Assembly: GCA_947474275.1 (NCBI GenBank)
Contig: CANJHY010000010.1
Location: 1 to 46,978, forward strand
Reading direction: 5' to 3'
Source of the DNA: PALSA-1004 sp947474275
GTDB lineage: Bacteria; Pseudomonadota; Gammaproteobacteria; Burkholderiales; SG8-41
Length of the DNA stretch: 46,978 nt
Of this stretch, positions 8,471 to 17,184 are shown piece after piece (positions within the stretch are counted from its first letter, which is position 1; every line of letters starts with the position of its first letter). Under the pieces are notes generated by a model, which made no database searches, was not told the origin of the DNA, and saw nothing but the letters and a program-made list of their open reading frames with translations. Made by a program: the position numbers and the translations under genes.

Positions 8471-9724
8471 CTAGTGCTTGCCGGCGATCTTGAGCGGCGT
8501 TTCTTTCACGTATTCCTTGATTTCATCCTTGCTGAGACCGGCCCACTCGGCTAATACGTCCTCGGTGTCCCGTCCCAGCGTCGGCGCACATTTCACCTCG
8601 ACGTTGCTGGCGGACATTTTCACCGGCCAGCCCGGCATCCAGATTTCGCCACGTTCGGGATGGTGGACGGGAGCAAACATGCCGCGTTTGCGCAAATGCG
8701 GGTCGGCCGTCAGTTCCGCCGTATCGAGCACCGCTCCCGCCGGCACGCCCGCATTTTGCAGTTTTTCCATGGCCTCGATCTTGGTATGGCGCGCACACCA
8801 TTCCGAAACCAGTCCATCAACGACGGTAGCGTTCTTGACGCGCATCGCCGGCGAGGCGAAACGCGGATCGTCCTTGAGATCTTCGCGGCCGATCACGGTC
8901 AGCAGGCGCTGCCAATGCCAGTTGCCGGCGCGCGAGTTGTAAACCATCACGTAATCGTTAGGCCCGCCCGGTTTGCAGACGTACAGCTCGCTAGGCGCGG
9001 TGGCGCCGATGGAACTCTGGTTGCCGGTGCGCTCCACCGGTTTGCCAAACATCAACTGCCCGGCGAAGCAGATGCGGTTGAAGTTGATGACCGCGTCCTG
9101 CATCGACACTTCGATGCGCTGACCGAGTCCGGTGGCATGGCGCTGGTTCAACGCGGCGAGTATGCCAACCAGGCAATGGATGCCCGCGCCGGTATCGCCG
9201 ACGTGCGGACCCGGCCGCAGCGGCGGCCCACCTTCCACGCCGGTAATCGCGAATGCGCCGCCGACCGCCTGCGCGATCATGTCAAAGCTCAGATATTTTG
9301 CATACGGGCCGTCTGGCGCAAAGCCCTTGATTTGCGCGAATATCAAGCGTGGATTTATTTCACGCACGACGTCCCAACCGAAGCCCATTTTCTCGATGCC
9401 GCCGGGCGACATGTTCTCGATCATGATGTCAGCTTCCGCCACCAGCTTTTTCATCACCTCTTTGCCACGTTCCGATTTGAGATCGCACACTAGGCTGCGC
9501 TTGTTGGCGTTCATGATGATGAAGTAAAAGGAATCTGTGCTGCCGGTGTTGCTCGAAGCAAAGCGGCCGTTCTCCCCTGCCTGCGGCTCCACCTTCACAA
9601 CGTCCGCGCCCAGCCACGCCAGCGCCTGCGTGCACGAAGTGCCGGCTTCGTATTGCGTCAGGTCGAGAACTTTGATGCCGGCCAGCGCGGTGGATGTGTT
9701 TGGATTCTTCTGGGTCGCGTTCAT
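8471..9724 (-). CDS. CaiB/BaiF (class III) CoA-transferase
   Basis: A 417-residue class III CoA-transferase of normal length. Seen are the N-terminal VLDLTQYEAGTSCTQALAWLGADVVKVEP, the NANKRSLVCDLKSERG stretch, and the catalytic aspartate D177 in RPGPHVGDTGAG, equivalent to the acyl-anhydride-forming aspartate of formyl-CoA transferase. The enzyme moves CoA between carboxylates through covalent intermediates. AGAGGAAAAGC before the ATG is a strong ribosome site. The gene is first in a two-gene unit with the ThDP enzyme, an order that echoes frc-oxc for oxalate, but the donor and acceptor acids are unknown. Confidence 0.92.
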   Translation of the reverse strand: MNATQKNPNTSTALAGIKVLDLTQYEAGTSCTQALAWLGADVVKVEPQAGENGRFASSNTGSTDSFYFIIMNANKRSLVCDLKSERGKEVMKKLVAEADIMIENMSPGGIEKMGFGWDVVREINPRLIFAQIKGFAPDGPYAKYLSFDMIAQAVGGAFAITGVEGGPPLRPGPHVGDTGAGIHCLVGILAALNQRHATGLGQRIEVSMQDAVINFNRICFAGQLMFGKPVERTGNQSSIGATAPSELYVCKPGGPNDYVMVYNSRAGNWHWQRLLTVIGREDLKDDPRFASPAMRVKNATVVDGLVSEWCARHTKIEAMEKLQNAGVPAGAVLDTAELTADPHLRKRGMFAPVHHPERGEIWMPGWPVKMSASNVEVKCAPTLGRDTEDVLAEWAGLSKDEIKEYVKETPLKIAGKH

Positions 9725-10110
9725 GCTTTTCCTCTTTTTACGATTTATGAGTGATGTGTTTTATTCGGCCTGGATGTTGGCGGACTTGATCACGCGTATG
9801 CGTTCAGCGAAAGAATCCCGCGCATGCAGACTACCGCCGCCGTACCTGGCGGCGAAAGCCATCTGGGCCCATTTTGCCCCTGGCGGCGCGAAACTCTGCG
9901 TATTCTCCTCCCCTCGACCGTCCAAGCGCAGTCCGGCGCCGCGGAATTTCGCGGCTGGCGGTGCACGTCCAATTTTTTATAAACAGGATTGCGGCTGGCG
10001 TTGCGACATTTGACCCTCAACTGGATAGTAAACCGCAGGCGTTCAGCTTGCCAGCATGAAATCGGCTGCGCGCCCGCTTTTTTATTCGGCGGCTGTTCCG
10101 GCCGCCGGCT
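9725..10110. other. Intergenic region between divergent CoA-transferase and cupin-like genes
   Basis: No gene could be supported here. One minus-strand frame stays open for about 67 codons and ends with a TAA at 9761; its last residues (VIKSANIQAE) look like the tail of a Bug receptor. It has no convincing start or ribosome site, and the rest shows no receptor motif. It may be a fragment left by deletion. Confidence 0.4.
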
Positions 10111-10139
10111 TTGCAAATCGCACGCGCGTTACGTACAAT
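10111..10139 (+). promoter_or_regulatory. Sigma-70 promoter for the cupin-like/DsbA unit
   Basis: TTGCAA (10111-10116) and TACAAT (10134-10139) are separated by exactly 17 bases, close to consensus. The predicted transcript would start near 10146, about 30 bases before the ATG at 10178. Confidence 0.65.
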
Positions 10140-10177
10140 GGATTTTGGCCGGCAAATCACCCAAAACGCCCATACAA

Positions 10178-10948
10178 ATGCAGCAATGCTACGTAGTAGA
10201 CTCCGCCAACGCGCCGTGGAAGCGCAGCGCCTCCGAAGGTGTGTCTTTCGAGTGCCAGGTGCTGCTGTCGGGCGACGATGGCGGCCCGGAAGCCATGCGG
10301 TTTCGTTTCGATGACTGCCCGTCGGTCTACGCGCATATGCATCTGACCCCGCAATTCCAGTTGCTGCTGGGCGGCGCCATGGACTTTCCGCGCGGGGTCA
10401 AACACCTGGAAGCGCTGGCCATCCACTACACCGACCACAACATGCCTTACGGACCGTTCGCGGTGTCGGGCGGACACGACATGCTGGTGCTGCATCCGCG
10501 CGCCGGCGGCATCATCTCCATGGCCAACCTCGAGGCGCGGCGCAAGATCAATCTGCGCGGGCGACTCTTCGCATCGCTCGCATCCGATACGGAATGGCAG
10601 CCTTTGCCCGACATCGACAGCGGAGCGTTCAAACTCCTGATGCCGCACGATTTCGGGCCGGCGGCCGTCGTCGTCAGAGTGCCAGCCCACGCCGCGCTGG
10701 CGATGCCCGCGCCGGAATTCGGACGATATGAGGTGGTCCTCGAAGGTTCGGTTATCATGGAAGGACAGGAAATCGCACCGCCGGGTTTTCGCTATCTGCG
10801 CGGCGACACAGCCGCCGCTTCTATCATCAGCGGTGAGGACGGCGCCAGCGTGGCATTCCTGACGTTCGACCAGAATGCGCTGGAAGGCGGGATAATCGAA
10901 GGCAGCCTCGCCGTGGAAGCAGCTGAGGCCATGGCCAGAGCCATTTAG
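10178..10948 (+). CDS. Cupin-like protein of unknown function
   Basis: The product is 256 residues from the ATG at 10178, chosen because it lies just after a good promoter. The longer in-frame extension reads through that promoter. The family was not recognised with certainty. The N-terminal half has histidine-containing strands, with H53 and H55 in YAHMHLTPQFQLLLGG and H83, D86, H87 and H100 further on. These suggest a cupin barrel with a possible metal site. The second half repeats a similar beta-rich pattern, with a glycine-rich FEGSV-like strand near 190, as in bicupins. There is no signal peptide. It is 11 bases ahead of the DsbA-family gene and surely cotranscribed. A regulatory or stabilising role for the nearby pathway is possible but not shown. 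Confidence 0.7.
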   Translation: MQQCYVVDSANAPWKRSASEGVSFECQVLLSGDDGGPEAMRFRFDDCPSVYAHMHLTPQFQLLLGGAMDFPRGVKHLEALAIHYTDHNMPYGPFAVSGGHDMLVLHPRAGGIISMANLEARRKINLRGRLFASLASDTEWQPLPDIDSGAFKLLMPHDFGPAAVVVRVPAHAALAMPAPEFGRYEVVLEGSVIMEGQEIAPPGFRYLRGDTAAASIISGEDGASVAFLTFDQNALEGGIIEGSLAVEAAEAMARAI

Positions 10949-10959
10949 GAGACGCAACC

Positions 10960-11607
10960 ATGACAGCAACCCAGGAAACCACGCAGCCTTTTCGCGTCGC
11001 GGTGTTTGCGGACTTCGTCTGTCCCTACAGCTTCCTCGCCGTCGAGCAGATGGACCGCCTCGCCCGCGAGTACGACGTGCAGCCGCTGTGGCGCCCGCAC
11101 TTGCTGCACCCCGAGACCCCGCCCGAAGGCAAGATGCGCGAGCGCAATGCCGAAACTATCGCCAGCGACGAGCGCCGCCACGCGTGGTTCAAGGAAATGG
11201 CGCCGGAACAATATCCACGCATACGCTTTCCGCAGAAGCGGCAATACAGCATGCTGGCGTTCGAGGCCCTGGAATTTGCTTACGACCGTGGTCTCGATTT
11301 CCCGTATAAAACCGCCTTGTACGACCTGATGTGGACTGAAGGCGCCGACATCGGCGAGCACGAAACCCTGATGACGGCCGGTGAACGCGTAGGTCTCAAC
11401 CCGGCCGAAATGAAAATCGCGCTGTACGAACGGCATTATGCCGAGCGCGCGCTCGCCGCGGTCAACCAGGCGCGCGAAATCGGCATCATGAACACGCCGA
11501 CCATCTTTCTCGGCAAAACGCGCATCAACGGCTGGACATATTACGAAGTCATGCAGGAGATCATGGAACGCCAGGGCATGCACCCGCGCGAAGCTATCGC
11601 GAGCTAG
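10960..11607 (+). CDS. DsbA-family oxidoreductase, FrnE/HCCA-isomerase-like, with CPYS instead of CXXC
   Basis: A 215-residue thioredoxin-fold protein with an inserted helical domain. The N-terminal active-site region reads FADFVCPYSFLAVEQM, so only the first cysteine (C21) of the usual CXXC remains and the second is S24. The cis-proline loop is present (NTPTIFLG near residue 175). This arrangement is seen in the FrnE and 2-hydroxychromene-2-carboxylate isomerase branch, whose members may act as glutathione-dependent isomerases rather than disulfide oxidases. There is no signal peptide, so it is cytoplasmic. An AGGAGA ribosome site sits over the stop of the preceding gene. It is convergent with the MmgE/PrpD gene at 11633. 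Confidence 0.85.
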   Translation: MTATQETTQPFRVAVFADFVCPYSFLAVEQMDRLAREYDVQPLWRPHLLHPETPPEGKMRERNAETIASDERRHAWFKEMAPEQYPRIRFPQKRQYSMLAFEALEFAYDRGLDFPYKTALYDLMWTEGADIGEHETLMTAGERVGLNPAEMKIALYERHYAERALAAVNQAREIGIMNTPTIFLGKTRINGWTYYEVMQEIMERQGMHPREAIAS

Positions 11608-11632
11608 CGCTCAACCGGACGCATTGCGCGCG

Positions 11633-12988
11633 TCACTTTGCGAAGCGCAACAGCGATACCAGATCCGACACGTCTTCGAGTTCGTCCACCTTCCAGCATA
11701 GTTTCAGCAAACGCGACAACCGCCGCGGCGACAGAAACCCCTCGTTCAGCCCGCGCAGCTTTCTTTCGATGTCTTTGTCGCTCGCCGGATTGCGGACATG
11801 GCCGAGCGGATGGTCGATGTTACTGGCTATGCGTTTGCCGTTCTTGAGCACGACTTCCATCCGGCACGGCACGCTCTGCGGCTGCAGCTTGTCCAGTTCC
11901 TTGTCGTAAATAACCTGGACTTTCTGTATCAGCGCGCGCAGCTTCGGATCGAACATGCGCTCTTTGGCATAAGTTCCTGCATCGACCCAACCATATAGCA
12001 GGGCCGCGCTGACCAGGAAAGGAATACTGTGGTCGGCGGTTTCGCGCGTGGTCGGGTTCCATTTCTCCGGCTCGCTGCCGATTTCGCTCCATGCGAACCA
12101 ATAGGTCGTGACAACTATTGCTTCGACTTCGTCCGCATTGATCTGCGGACGGATGGCGAGCATCGCTTCGATCGGCGCCTGGCCGTGGTATTCGCACGGA
12201 TAAATCTTGATCTGGCTGTCGGCCACGCGAAAATGTCCTTGCGAACCCGGCAGCGCGGGCCAGTCGAATTTTCCGGCGGCGTTCCATAGTCCCTGCTCGC
12301 CTTCGAACACCTTGTCAGGGCCGGTCATGCCGGCTGCAGCGAGATCGACGGCGAACACGGCATTGCGGCACGCGTTGCCGGCGGCAGCGCCCTTCCACAT
12401 CGTGAGTTGGCCGCGCCGCGCGACTTCCAGTGCCATATTGGGCGTCAGCGCGAGAGACAGCGCATTGGCCATGCGGGCGTGATCGAGCCCCATGATTTTG
12501 GCGAGGCCTGCTGCCGCCGCCAGCACCGTATAAACCAGGTGGTCCCAACCGCGGTTGCGTATGCGGTTGCCCGCGAAAAATCCCAGGTACAGTTCGTAGA
12601 CGATGATAGACGCGAGCAGAAAAGTCTTGCCGTCGGTGCGGTGGTGGTCCGTAACTGCCAGCAAAGCGCCGAACGCATCGCTGGGGTGCCCGCCGCCGCT
12701 GCCAGTCGCGTCGTTGAGATCGAGGTAACGGATCATCACGCCGTTCGCGAACGCCGCGAGTTCGGGCGTCGTGCGGTCGAGCGTGCCGAATACACGCGCC
12801 GTTTTTTTACTGCTGACCTTGCCCGCAACCGCGCGCGCGATGACGCAGGGTTCGGCACTGAATCCCCCGATGGCGCAGGCGAGGCTGTCGATGAGACGGC
12901 GCTTGCACTCGTGTATCGCTTCGGGCGTGAGGTCGGTGTATTCGAGATTGAATGTGAAGTCGGTCAGTTTTTGTAAAGTGGCGTCCAC
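11633..12988 (-). CDS. MmgE/PrpD family protein
   Basis: A 451-residue member of the 2-methylcitrate dehydratase superfamily. It shows LIDSLACAIGGFSAEPC at the N-terminus, FANGVMIRYLDLNDATGSGGGHPSD at about 80-105, and the TRETADHSIPFLVSAALLYG signature at about 310. The last is the hallmark of the PrpD-like branch that includes bacterial methylcitrate dehydratase. The start is GTG at 12988, with AAGGG about nine bases upstream in the 17-base gap after the acyl-CoA synthetase stop. It closes the unit Bug, crotonase, acyl-CoA synthetase, MmgE/PrpD. The substrate is unknown. It is more like the paralogue at 23880 than the ones at 1475 and 34556, judging by shared GGGHPSD and TADHS blocks. Confidence 0.9.
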   Translation of the reverse strand: MDATLQKLTDFTFNLEYTDLTPEAIHECKRRLIDSLACAIGGFSAEPCVIARAVAGKVSSKKTARVFGTLDRTTPELAAFANGVMIRYLDLNDATGSGGGHPSDAFGALLAVTDHHRTDGKTFLLASIIVYELYLGFFAGNRIRNRGWDHLVYTVLAAAAGLAKIMGLDHARMANALSLALTPNMALEVARRGQLTMWKGAAAGNACRNAVFAVDLAAAGMTGPDKVFEGEQGLWNAAGKFDWPALPGSQGHFRVADSQIKIYPCEYHGQAPIEAMLAIRPQINADEVEAIVVTTYWFAWSEIGSEPEKWNPTTRETADHSIPFLVSAALLYGWVDAGTYAKERMFDPKLRALIQKVQVIYDKELDKLQPQSVPCRMEVVLKNGKRIASNIDHPLGHVRNPASDKDIERKLRGLNEGFLSPRRLSRLLKLCWKVDELEDVSDLVSLLRFAK

Positions 12989-13005
12989 GTATTCAGCCCT
13001 TTAAA

Positions 13006-15102
13006 TCAGCGAAACCGCAGCAGCGCATCCGCGGCGATCACGCCTACGGGCCGCACCAGCAGCGGATTGATGTCCATTTCTTCGAGGCTGTCGCGCAACT
13101 GCCACGCCAGATCGGAAACGGCGACCAGCGTTTGCGCTAGCGCCGGGATATCGCCGGGCGGCTTGCCGCGCACGCCGGACAGGATAGGCGAAGCGCGCAG
13201 CTCAGCAATCATTTCGCGCGCAGTTTCGAGACCGAAAGGTGCTAACCGGTAAGTTACGTCTTTCAGCGTCTCCGCAAAAATGCCGCCGAGACCGAACGCC
13301 ACTACCGGACCGAATACGGAGTCATTGACCACACCGACTATGGTTTCTATGCCATCGGTAATCATTTCCGATACCAGCAGGCCGTCGAGTTTCGCTTTGG
13401 GTGCTGCGCGCTGCACGCGCTCCAGCATTTCGCGCACGGCAACTGCGAGCTCAGTGTCGTTGCGTATATTGAGGCGCACGCCGCCGATCTCGGACTTGTG
13501 CGGTATGTCGCGCGAAACCACTTTGAGCGCCACCGGAAACACCGTGCCCTCGGCATCTTCCGCATACAAAGCCGTGGCGGGCAGCAGGCGGTCATTGGTC
13601 ACCGCTATGCCCCAAGCCTTGAGGATTTCCTTGCTTTCGTGCTCACTCAGCGTGCCCGATGGGTATTTCTTCGATGAAGGTGCTTGCACTTGCTCCGTAG
13701 CGCGCACCTTGGTCCGGGCTCGTTGATAATCGGACAGCACTTTCATGGCTTTCACCACGCGGGTTGGCGACGGCAAAATCGGGATCGCCGCTTTTTCCAG
13801 TATGTCCATGCCGCCGCCAGTGGTTTCCCGCGGCACCGACAGAAAAGTAAAAATCGGCTTCTTGTGTTTTTGCACTGCCTCGGCCAGCACCGTCGCGCCA
13901 TTGCGCGCATGCTCGCCGGTCGTCGTTGCGAACAGCACACCCAACTGGTGCACCGCCGGATCGGCGAGCACCGCATCGACCGCCTCGCGAAAGCGCGGCG
14001 TGTTCGCGTCGGTGATGAAACCGGCAGCGTAGTCGATCGGATTTTCCAGCGAGGCCGTGCCAGGCAGCACTTTCTTCAGGATGGTATGTGTCGGCGGCGA
14101 AAGCTCCGCCAGGCGGATGCCGTACTGATCGGCGGCGTCCGAAAACACCACGGCCGAGCCGCCCGAGCCGCCCATGATCGCCACGTCGTCGCCCGCCGGC
14201 CGGTCGCCGAATGCCAGCAGGCACTGGATGCAGTCGATCGCCTCTTCCATTTCATGCACTTCCACCACGCCGCATTGACGAAACGCCGCGCGATAAATGT
14301 CGTACGAGCCCGTCATGTTCGCCGTGTGTGACGCCGCCGCTTTGACGCCCTGCTCGGTATTGCCGGCTTTCCAGACGACGATAGGCTTGCCGGCTGCCAG
14401 CGCGCGCTCGGCCGCAGCGACGAAGCGGCGGCCGTCATTCATGCCTTCCATGTATATCAGGATGAGTTTGGTGCCGGGATCGTCGATCATGGCCTCGACC
14501 AACTCGGGTGTCGTCAGATCGCTTTCGCTGCCGCTGGCAACGACCTGGCGGAAGCCGACGCCGGCCGCGGCGCAACGCACGACCAGGCTGTTGCCGAAGC
14601 CGCCGCTCTGTATCACTACCGACACCGGCCCGGGCTGCAACACCGGCGGACGCGCGAGACTGCCGAATGCAGCGTAGGCGCGCGTATGCACGTTGACCAG
14701 GCCGAGACAATTGGGCCCGACTATCCTGACGCCGTGCTTGCGCGCAGCAGCAAGCATCTGCGCCTCGCGCTCTTCCCCTTCCTTGCCCATCTCCCGAAAG
14801 CCGCCGCCGACGACCACGACGAAACGCACGCCGTATGCGCCGCACTCGTCGACCGTCTGCGGCACCAGCGCGGCAGGCAGGGCGATGACCGCAATATCGC
14901 ACGGTTTCGGCACGTCCTTGATCGCGGCATAACAGCGCAGACCCGCCACCTCCCCGTACTTTGGATTGACCGGGTAGACGCCGCCCTTGAACCCGTTGTC
15001 CTGCAGCGCCCGGATGGTTTGCGCACCGGGACGATTGGCCTCGGGGCTCGCGCCTATGACTGCGATCGAGCGTGGATTAAAAAGATATTCAAAGGTACTC
15101 AA
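13006..15102 (-). CDS. NDP-forming acyl-CoA synthetase, fused alpha-beta
   Basis: The 698-residue protein joins the CoA-binding Rossmann domain (NPRSIAVIGASPEANRPG at about 8-25), the succinyl-CoA-ligase-like domain, and a C-terminal ATP-grasp domain beginning near LSEHESKEILKAWG (about 475). The phosphohistidine loop is present as AASHTANMTGS (H near 259), where the usual form is SHTGxxAG. Such enzymes interconvert acyl-CoA plus ADP and phosphate with acid plus ATP. The start is TTG at 15102 behind a GGCAGG site, just after the crotonase gene. It is one of three paralogues in the window. The acyl substrate is unknown, and the altered SHTAN loop may mark a different preference. Confidence 0.9.
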   Translation of the reverse strand: MSTFEYLFNPRSIAVIGASPEANRPGAQTIRALQDNGFKGGVYPVNPKYGEVAGLRCYAAIKDVPKPCDIAVIALPAALVPQTVDECGAYGVRFVVVVGGGFREMGKEGEEREAQMLAAARKHGVRIVGPNCLGLVNVHTRAYAAFGSLARPPVLQPGPVSVVIQSGGFGNSLVVRCAAAGVGFRQVVASGSESDLTTPELVEAMIDDPGTKLILIYMEGMNDGRRFVAAAERALAAGKPIVVWKAGNTEQGVKAAASHTANMTGSYDIYRAAFRQCGVVEVHEMEEAIDCIQCLLAFGDRPAGDDVAIMGGSGGSAVVFSDAADQYGIRLAELSPPTHTILKKVLPGTASLENPIDYAAGFITDANTPRFREAVDAVLADPAVHQLGVLFATTTGEHARNGATVLAEAVQKHKKPIFTFLSVPRETTGGGMDILEKAAIPILPSPTRVVKAMKVLSDYQRARTKVRATEQVQAPSSKKYPSGTLSEHESKEILKAWGIAVTNDRLLPATALYAEDAEGTVFPVALKVVSRDIPHKSEIGGVRLNIRNDTELAVAVREMLERVQRAAPKAKLDGLLVSEMITDGIETIVGVVNDSVFGPVVAFGLGGIFAETLKDVTYRLAPFGLETAREMIAELRASPILSGVRGKPPGDIPALAQTLVAVSDLAWQLRDSLEEMDINPLLVRPVGVIAADALLRFR

Positions 15103-15146
15103 CTTGCCTGCCTCAATGTAATGACCGGAGCCTGCGCCGTTGCCGG

Positions 15147-15935
15147 CTACTGGTCCTTGATTTTGGGATCGCGCTTTTCACGCCACGCGTCGTGACTTTC
15201 TTTTTTGTCGTCCGTGCCTTCCAGCGTCGTAAACCGGTAAAGGTCCATCAATGCTGAGTCGGCCAGGTTCGGCATGTTGATGCCCTGGTTCAGCGACTCC
15301 TTGGTGAGGCGGCTCGCGAGCGGCGGATGGCCCGCGATGAAATCCGCGACTTCCATTGCCTTCGCCATCAACTCCGCATGCGGCACCACCCATTGCGCGA
15401 GGCCTATGCGCTGCGCTTCGTCGGCCTTCAGCGGGAAACCCATGCCGAGGCGCATCGCGTTGCCCTTGCCGACCCAGCGCGCCAGCCGCACCAGCGCCGC
15501 CTGCGCGGGAATGATGCCGAGCTTGACCTGGGTCAACCGCCAGTCAGCGCGCTCGGAAGCGACGATCAGGTCGCAACAATAGGTGACGATGCAGCCTATG
15601 CCGACGGCGTAGCCGTTGACCGCGCAGATCAGCGGCTTGGGAAAATCGTCCATCACCTTGAAGGCGTGGAAACGCCGGTTAGGCAGATTGCGGATGAAAT
15701 CGCCGACGGATTTCAGCACATGCGTGTTCGGGTCTTTCAGGTTGGCACCGGCGCAAAAAGCGCCGCCGGCTTCATCTCCCGTCAGGATCACGCTGCGGAT
15801 TTCCGGATCCTCTTCCAGCAAGCGCAGCCCGTCGCGCAGTTCGCCGTAAAAATCCTCGCACCACGCGTTACGCACCTCGGGGCGGCTCAGCGTCAGCACG
15901 CCGACGTGTCCGCGTTTTTCACAAAGTATGGGCAT
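15147..15935 (-). CDS. Enoyl-CoA hydratase/isomerase (crotonase) family protein lacking both canonical glutamates
   Basis: A 262-residue crotonase-fold protein. The oxyanion-hole loops are intact: FCAGANLKD (about 60-68) and NGYAVGIGC (about 107-115). The two acid/base glutamates of classical hydratases are not: alignment by eye puts I116 at the first (GCE becomes GCI) and Q136 at the second (PE becomes TQ in WRLTQVKLGIIPA). It should therefore still bind an acyl-CoA and stabilise an enolate, but ordinary water addition is doubtful; isomerase, lyase or thioesterase chemistry is possible. A GAGGAA ribosome site precedes the ATG. It lies between the Bug gene and the acyl-CoA synthetase in one minus-strand unit. 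Confidence 0.88.
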   Translation of the reverse strand: MPILCEKRGHVGVLTLSRPEVRNAWCEDFYGELRDGLRLLEEDPEIRSVILTGDEAGGAFCAGANLKDPNTHVLKSVGDFIRNLPNRRFHAFKVMDDFPKPLICAVNGYAVGIGCIVTYCCDLIVASERADWRLTQVKLGIIPAQAALVRLARWVGKGNAMRLGMGFPLKADEAQRIGLAQWVVPHAELMAKAMEVADFIAGHPPLASRLTKESLNQGINMPNLADSALMDLYRFTTLEGTDDKKESHDAWREKRDPKIKDQ

Positions 15936-15971
15936 ACCGTTCCTCTAAAAAATTCGCTTCGATTTGACCGC

Positions 15972-16949
15972 TCAATCGGCCCGCATGCCGACGGCTTTGA
16001 TGACCTTGCTGTTCTGCTCAAGTTCGCGCTTGATCAATTCGCCAAACTCCCTGGGCGAACTGCCCACCACGTCGGTACCCGCGGCCGTGAATCTTTCATT
16101 GGTGTAGGATGTTTTAAGCACCTCGCCGATCTGCTTGTACAGTTTGTCGATGATCGCGGCCGGTGTGCCCGCCGGCGCCAGCAAGCCCTGCCACGGCGCG
16201 GTATTGAAATCCTTGATCCCGGCTTCCGCCAGCGTCGGCACTTCGGGCAGATACGAAACGCGATCCTTGCCCGAGGTGCCGAGGATTTTGACCTTGCCGC
16301 CTTTGATATAGGGCATTACGGTCGGCGGTGTCGTAAATATCAACTGGACTTCGCCGGAGACCATCGCAGTCAACGCTGGCGCGCCGCCTTTGAACGGAAC
16401 CGACACCATTTGCGTGTTGGTGAGTATCTTGAAAAGCTCGGCCGCCAGCGCGCCAGAACTGCTGGGCGTAGCGAGGGCCACATTCAGCGCATTCGGCCTC
16501 GCCTTGGCGAGCGCGATCAACTCCTGCACCGTGTTGGCCTTCACCCCGGCGTTGATCGCCAGCAGCAAGGGTTGCGAGCCGGCCATGGTAACGGGAGCGA
16601 AATCCTTGTAGACGTCGTACGGGACTTTACGGTAAATGAACGGCACTATGGTGTGCGCAGCGTAGGTAAACAACAGCGTATATCCATCCGGCTGGGCGTG
16701 AGCGACGATTTCGTTGCCGAGTATGCCGCCTGCCCCCGCGCGATTGTCGATCACGAACGCGCCGCCGAGCTGCTCACCCAGCTTGGTCATGACGATACGC
16801 GCGATGATGTCGGTGCCGCCGCCCGATGCAACGGGAACGATGACTCTGACAGGTTTGTTCGGGTAACCTGCCGCCGCCTGTTGCGCGAACGCGGATGCCG
16901 CGCACAATGACAAACCGGCGGCCAGAATGAAACGGGGGCCAAATTGCAT
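15972..16949 (-). CDS. Bug/TctC-family periplasmic solute-binding receptor
   Basis: A 325-residue receptor with a clear signal peptide (FGPRFILAAGLSLCAASAFA, cleavage near AFAQQ). It has the family motifs YPNKPVRVIVPVASGGGTDIIAR, VIDNRAGAGGILGNEIV, AQPDGYTLLFTY and VPYDVYKDFAPVTMAG. The start is ATG 16949 behind AGAAGGAG. A frame extending 37 codons further upstream is open only because it runs through repeat copy B, and it should not be annotated as protein. The gene is first in the unit with crotonase, acyl-CoA synthetase and MmgE/PrpD, so its ligand is probably the acid those enzymes process. Confidence 0.93.
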   Translation of the reverse strand: MQFGPRFILAAGLSLCAASAFAQQAAAGYPNKPVRVIVPVASGGGTDIIARIVMTKLGEQLGGAFVIDNRAGAGGILGNEIVAHAQPDGYTLLFTYAAHTIVPFIYRKVPYDVYKDFAPVTMAGSQPLLLAINAGVKANTVQELIALAKARPNALNVALATPSSSGALAAELFKILTNTQMVSVPFKGGAPALTAMVSGEVQLIFTTPPTVMPYIKGGKVKILGTSGKDRVSYLPEVPTLAEAGIKDFNTAPWQGLLAPAGTPAAIIDKLYKQIGEVLKTSYTNERFTAAGTDVVGSSPREFGELIKRELEQNSKVIKAVGMRAD

Positions 16950-16997
16950 AATTACTCCTTCTGACAGATGATTGCGGACGCACCGATTTGTGCTGCT

Positions 16998-17153
16998 GGA
17001 AGCAGTCTCAAAAACAGTTTGAAACCGCCGATGAACGCCGATGAACGCAGATATGCTCAAGGTATTTGACCTGGATTCGCGGAAAGTTCCGGATTTGTAT
17101 CGGCGTCCATCGGCGTTTATCGGCGGTTGCTTGTCGGTGTCGTAGTTTTAAGA
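16998..17153. repeat. Intergenic inverted-repeat element, copy B (inverted relative to A and C)
   Basis: Left arm: AACCGCCGATGAACGCCGAT-type units (about 17022-17052). Right arm: TTGTATCGGCGTCCATCGGC-type units running into CGGTTGCTTGTCGGTGTCG (about 17095-17142). The right arm is the near-exact reverse complement of the left arm of copy A. It separates the carboxyltransferase stop from the Bug start at 16949. Confidence 0.8.
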
Positions 17154-17184
17154 AGAATTCAAATCATGTAGCCTCTAAATTTGT

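Noticed and set aside
9761..9960. Open minus-strand frame ending VIKSANIQAE, possible Bug C-terminus
   Set aside because: Only the last ten residues look receptor-like; the upstream part has no receptor motifs and no start, so it is not called a pseudogene.
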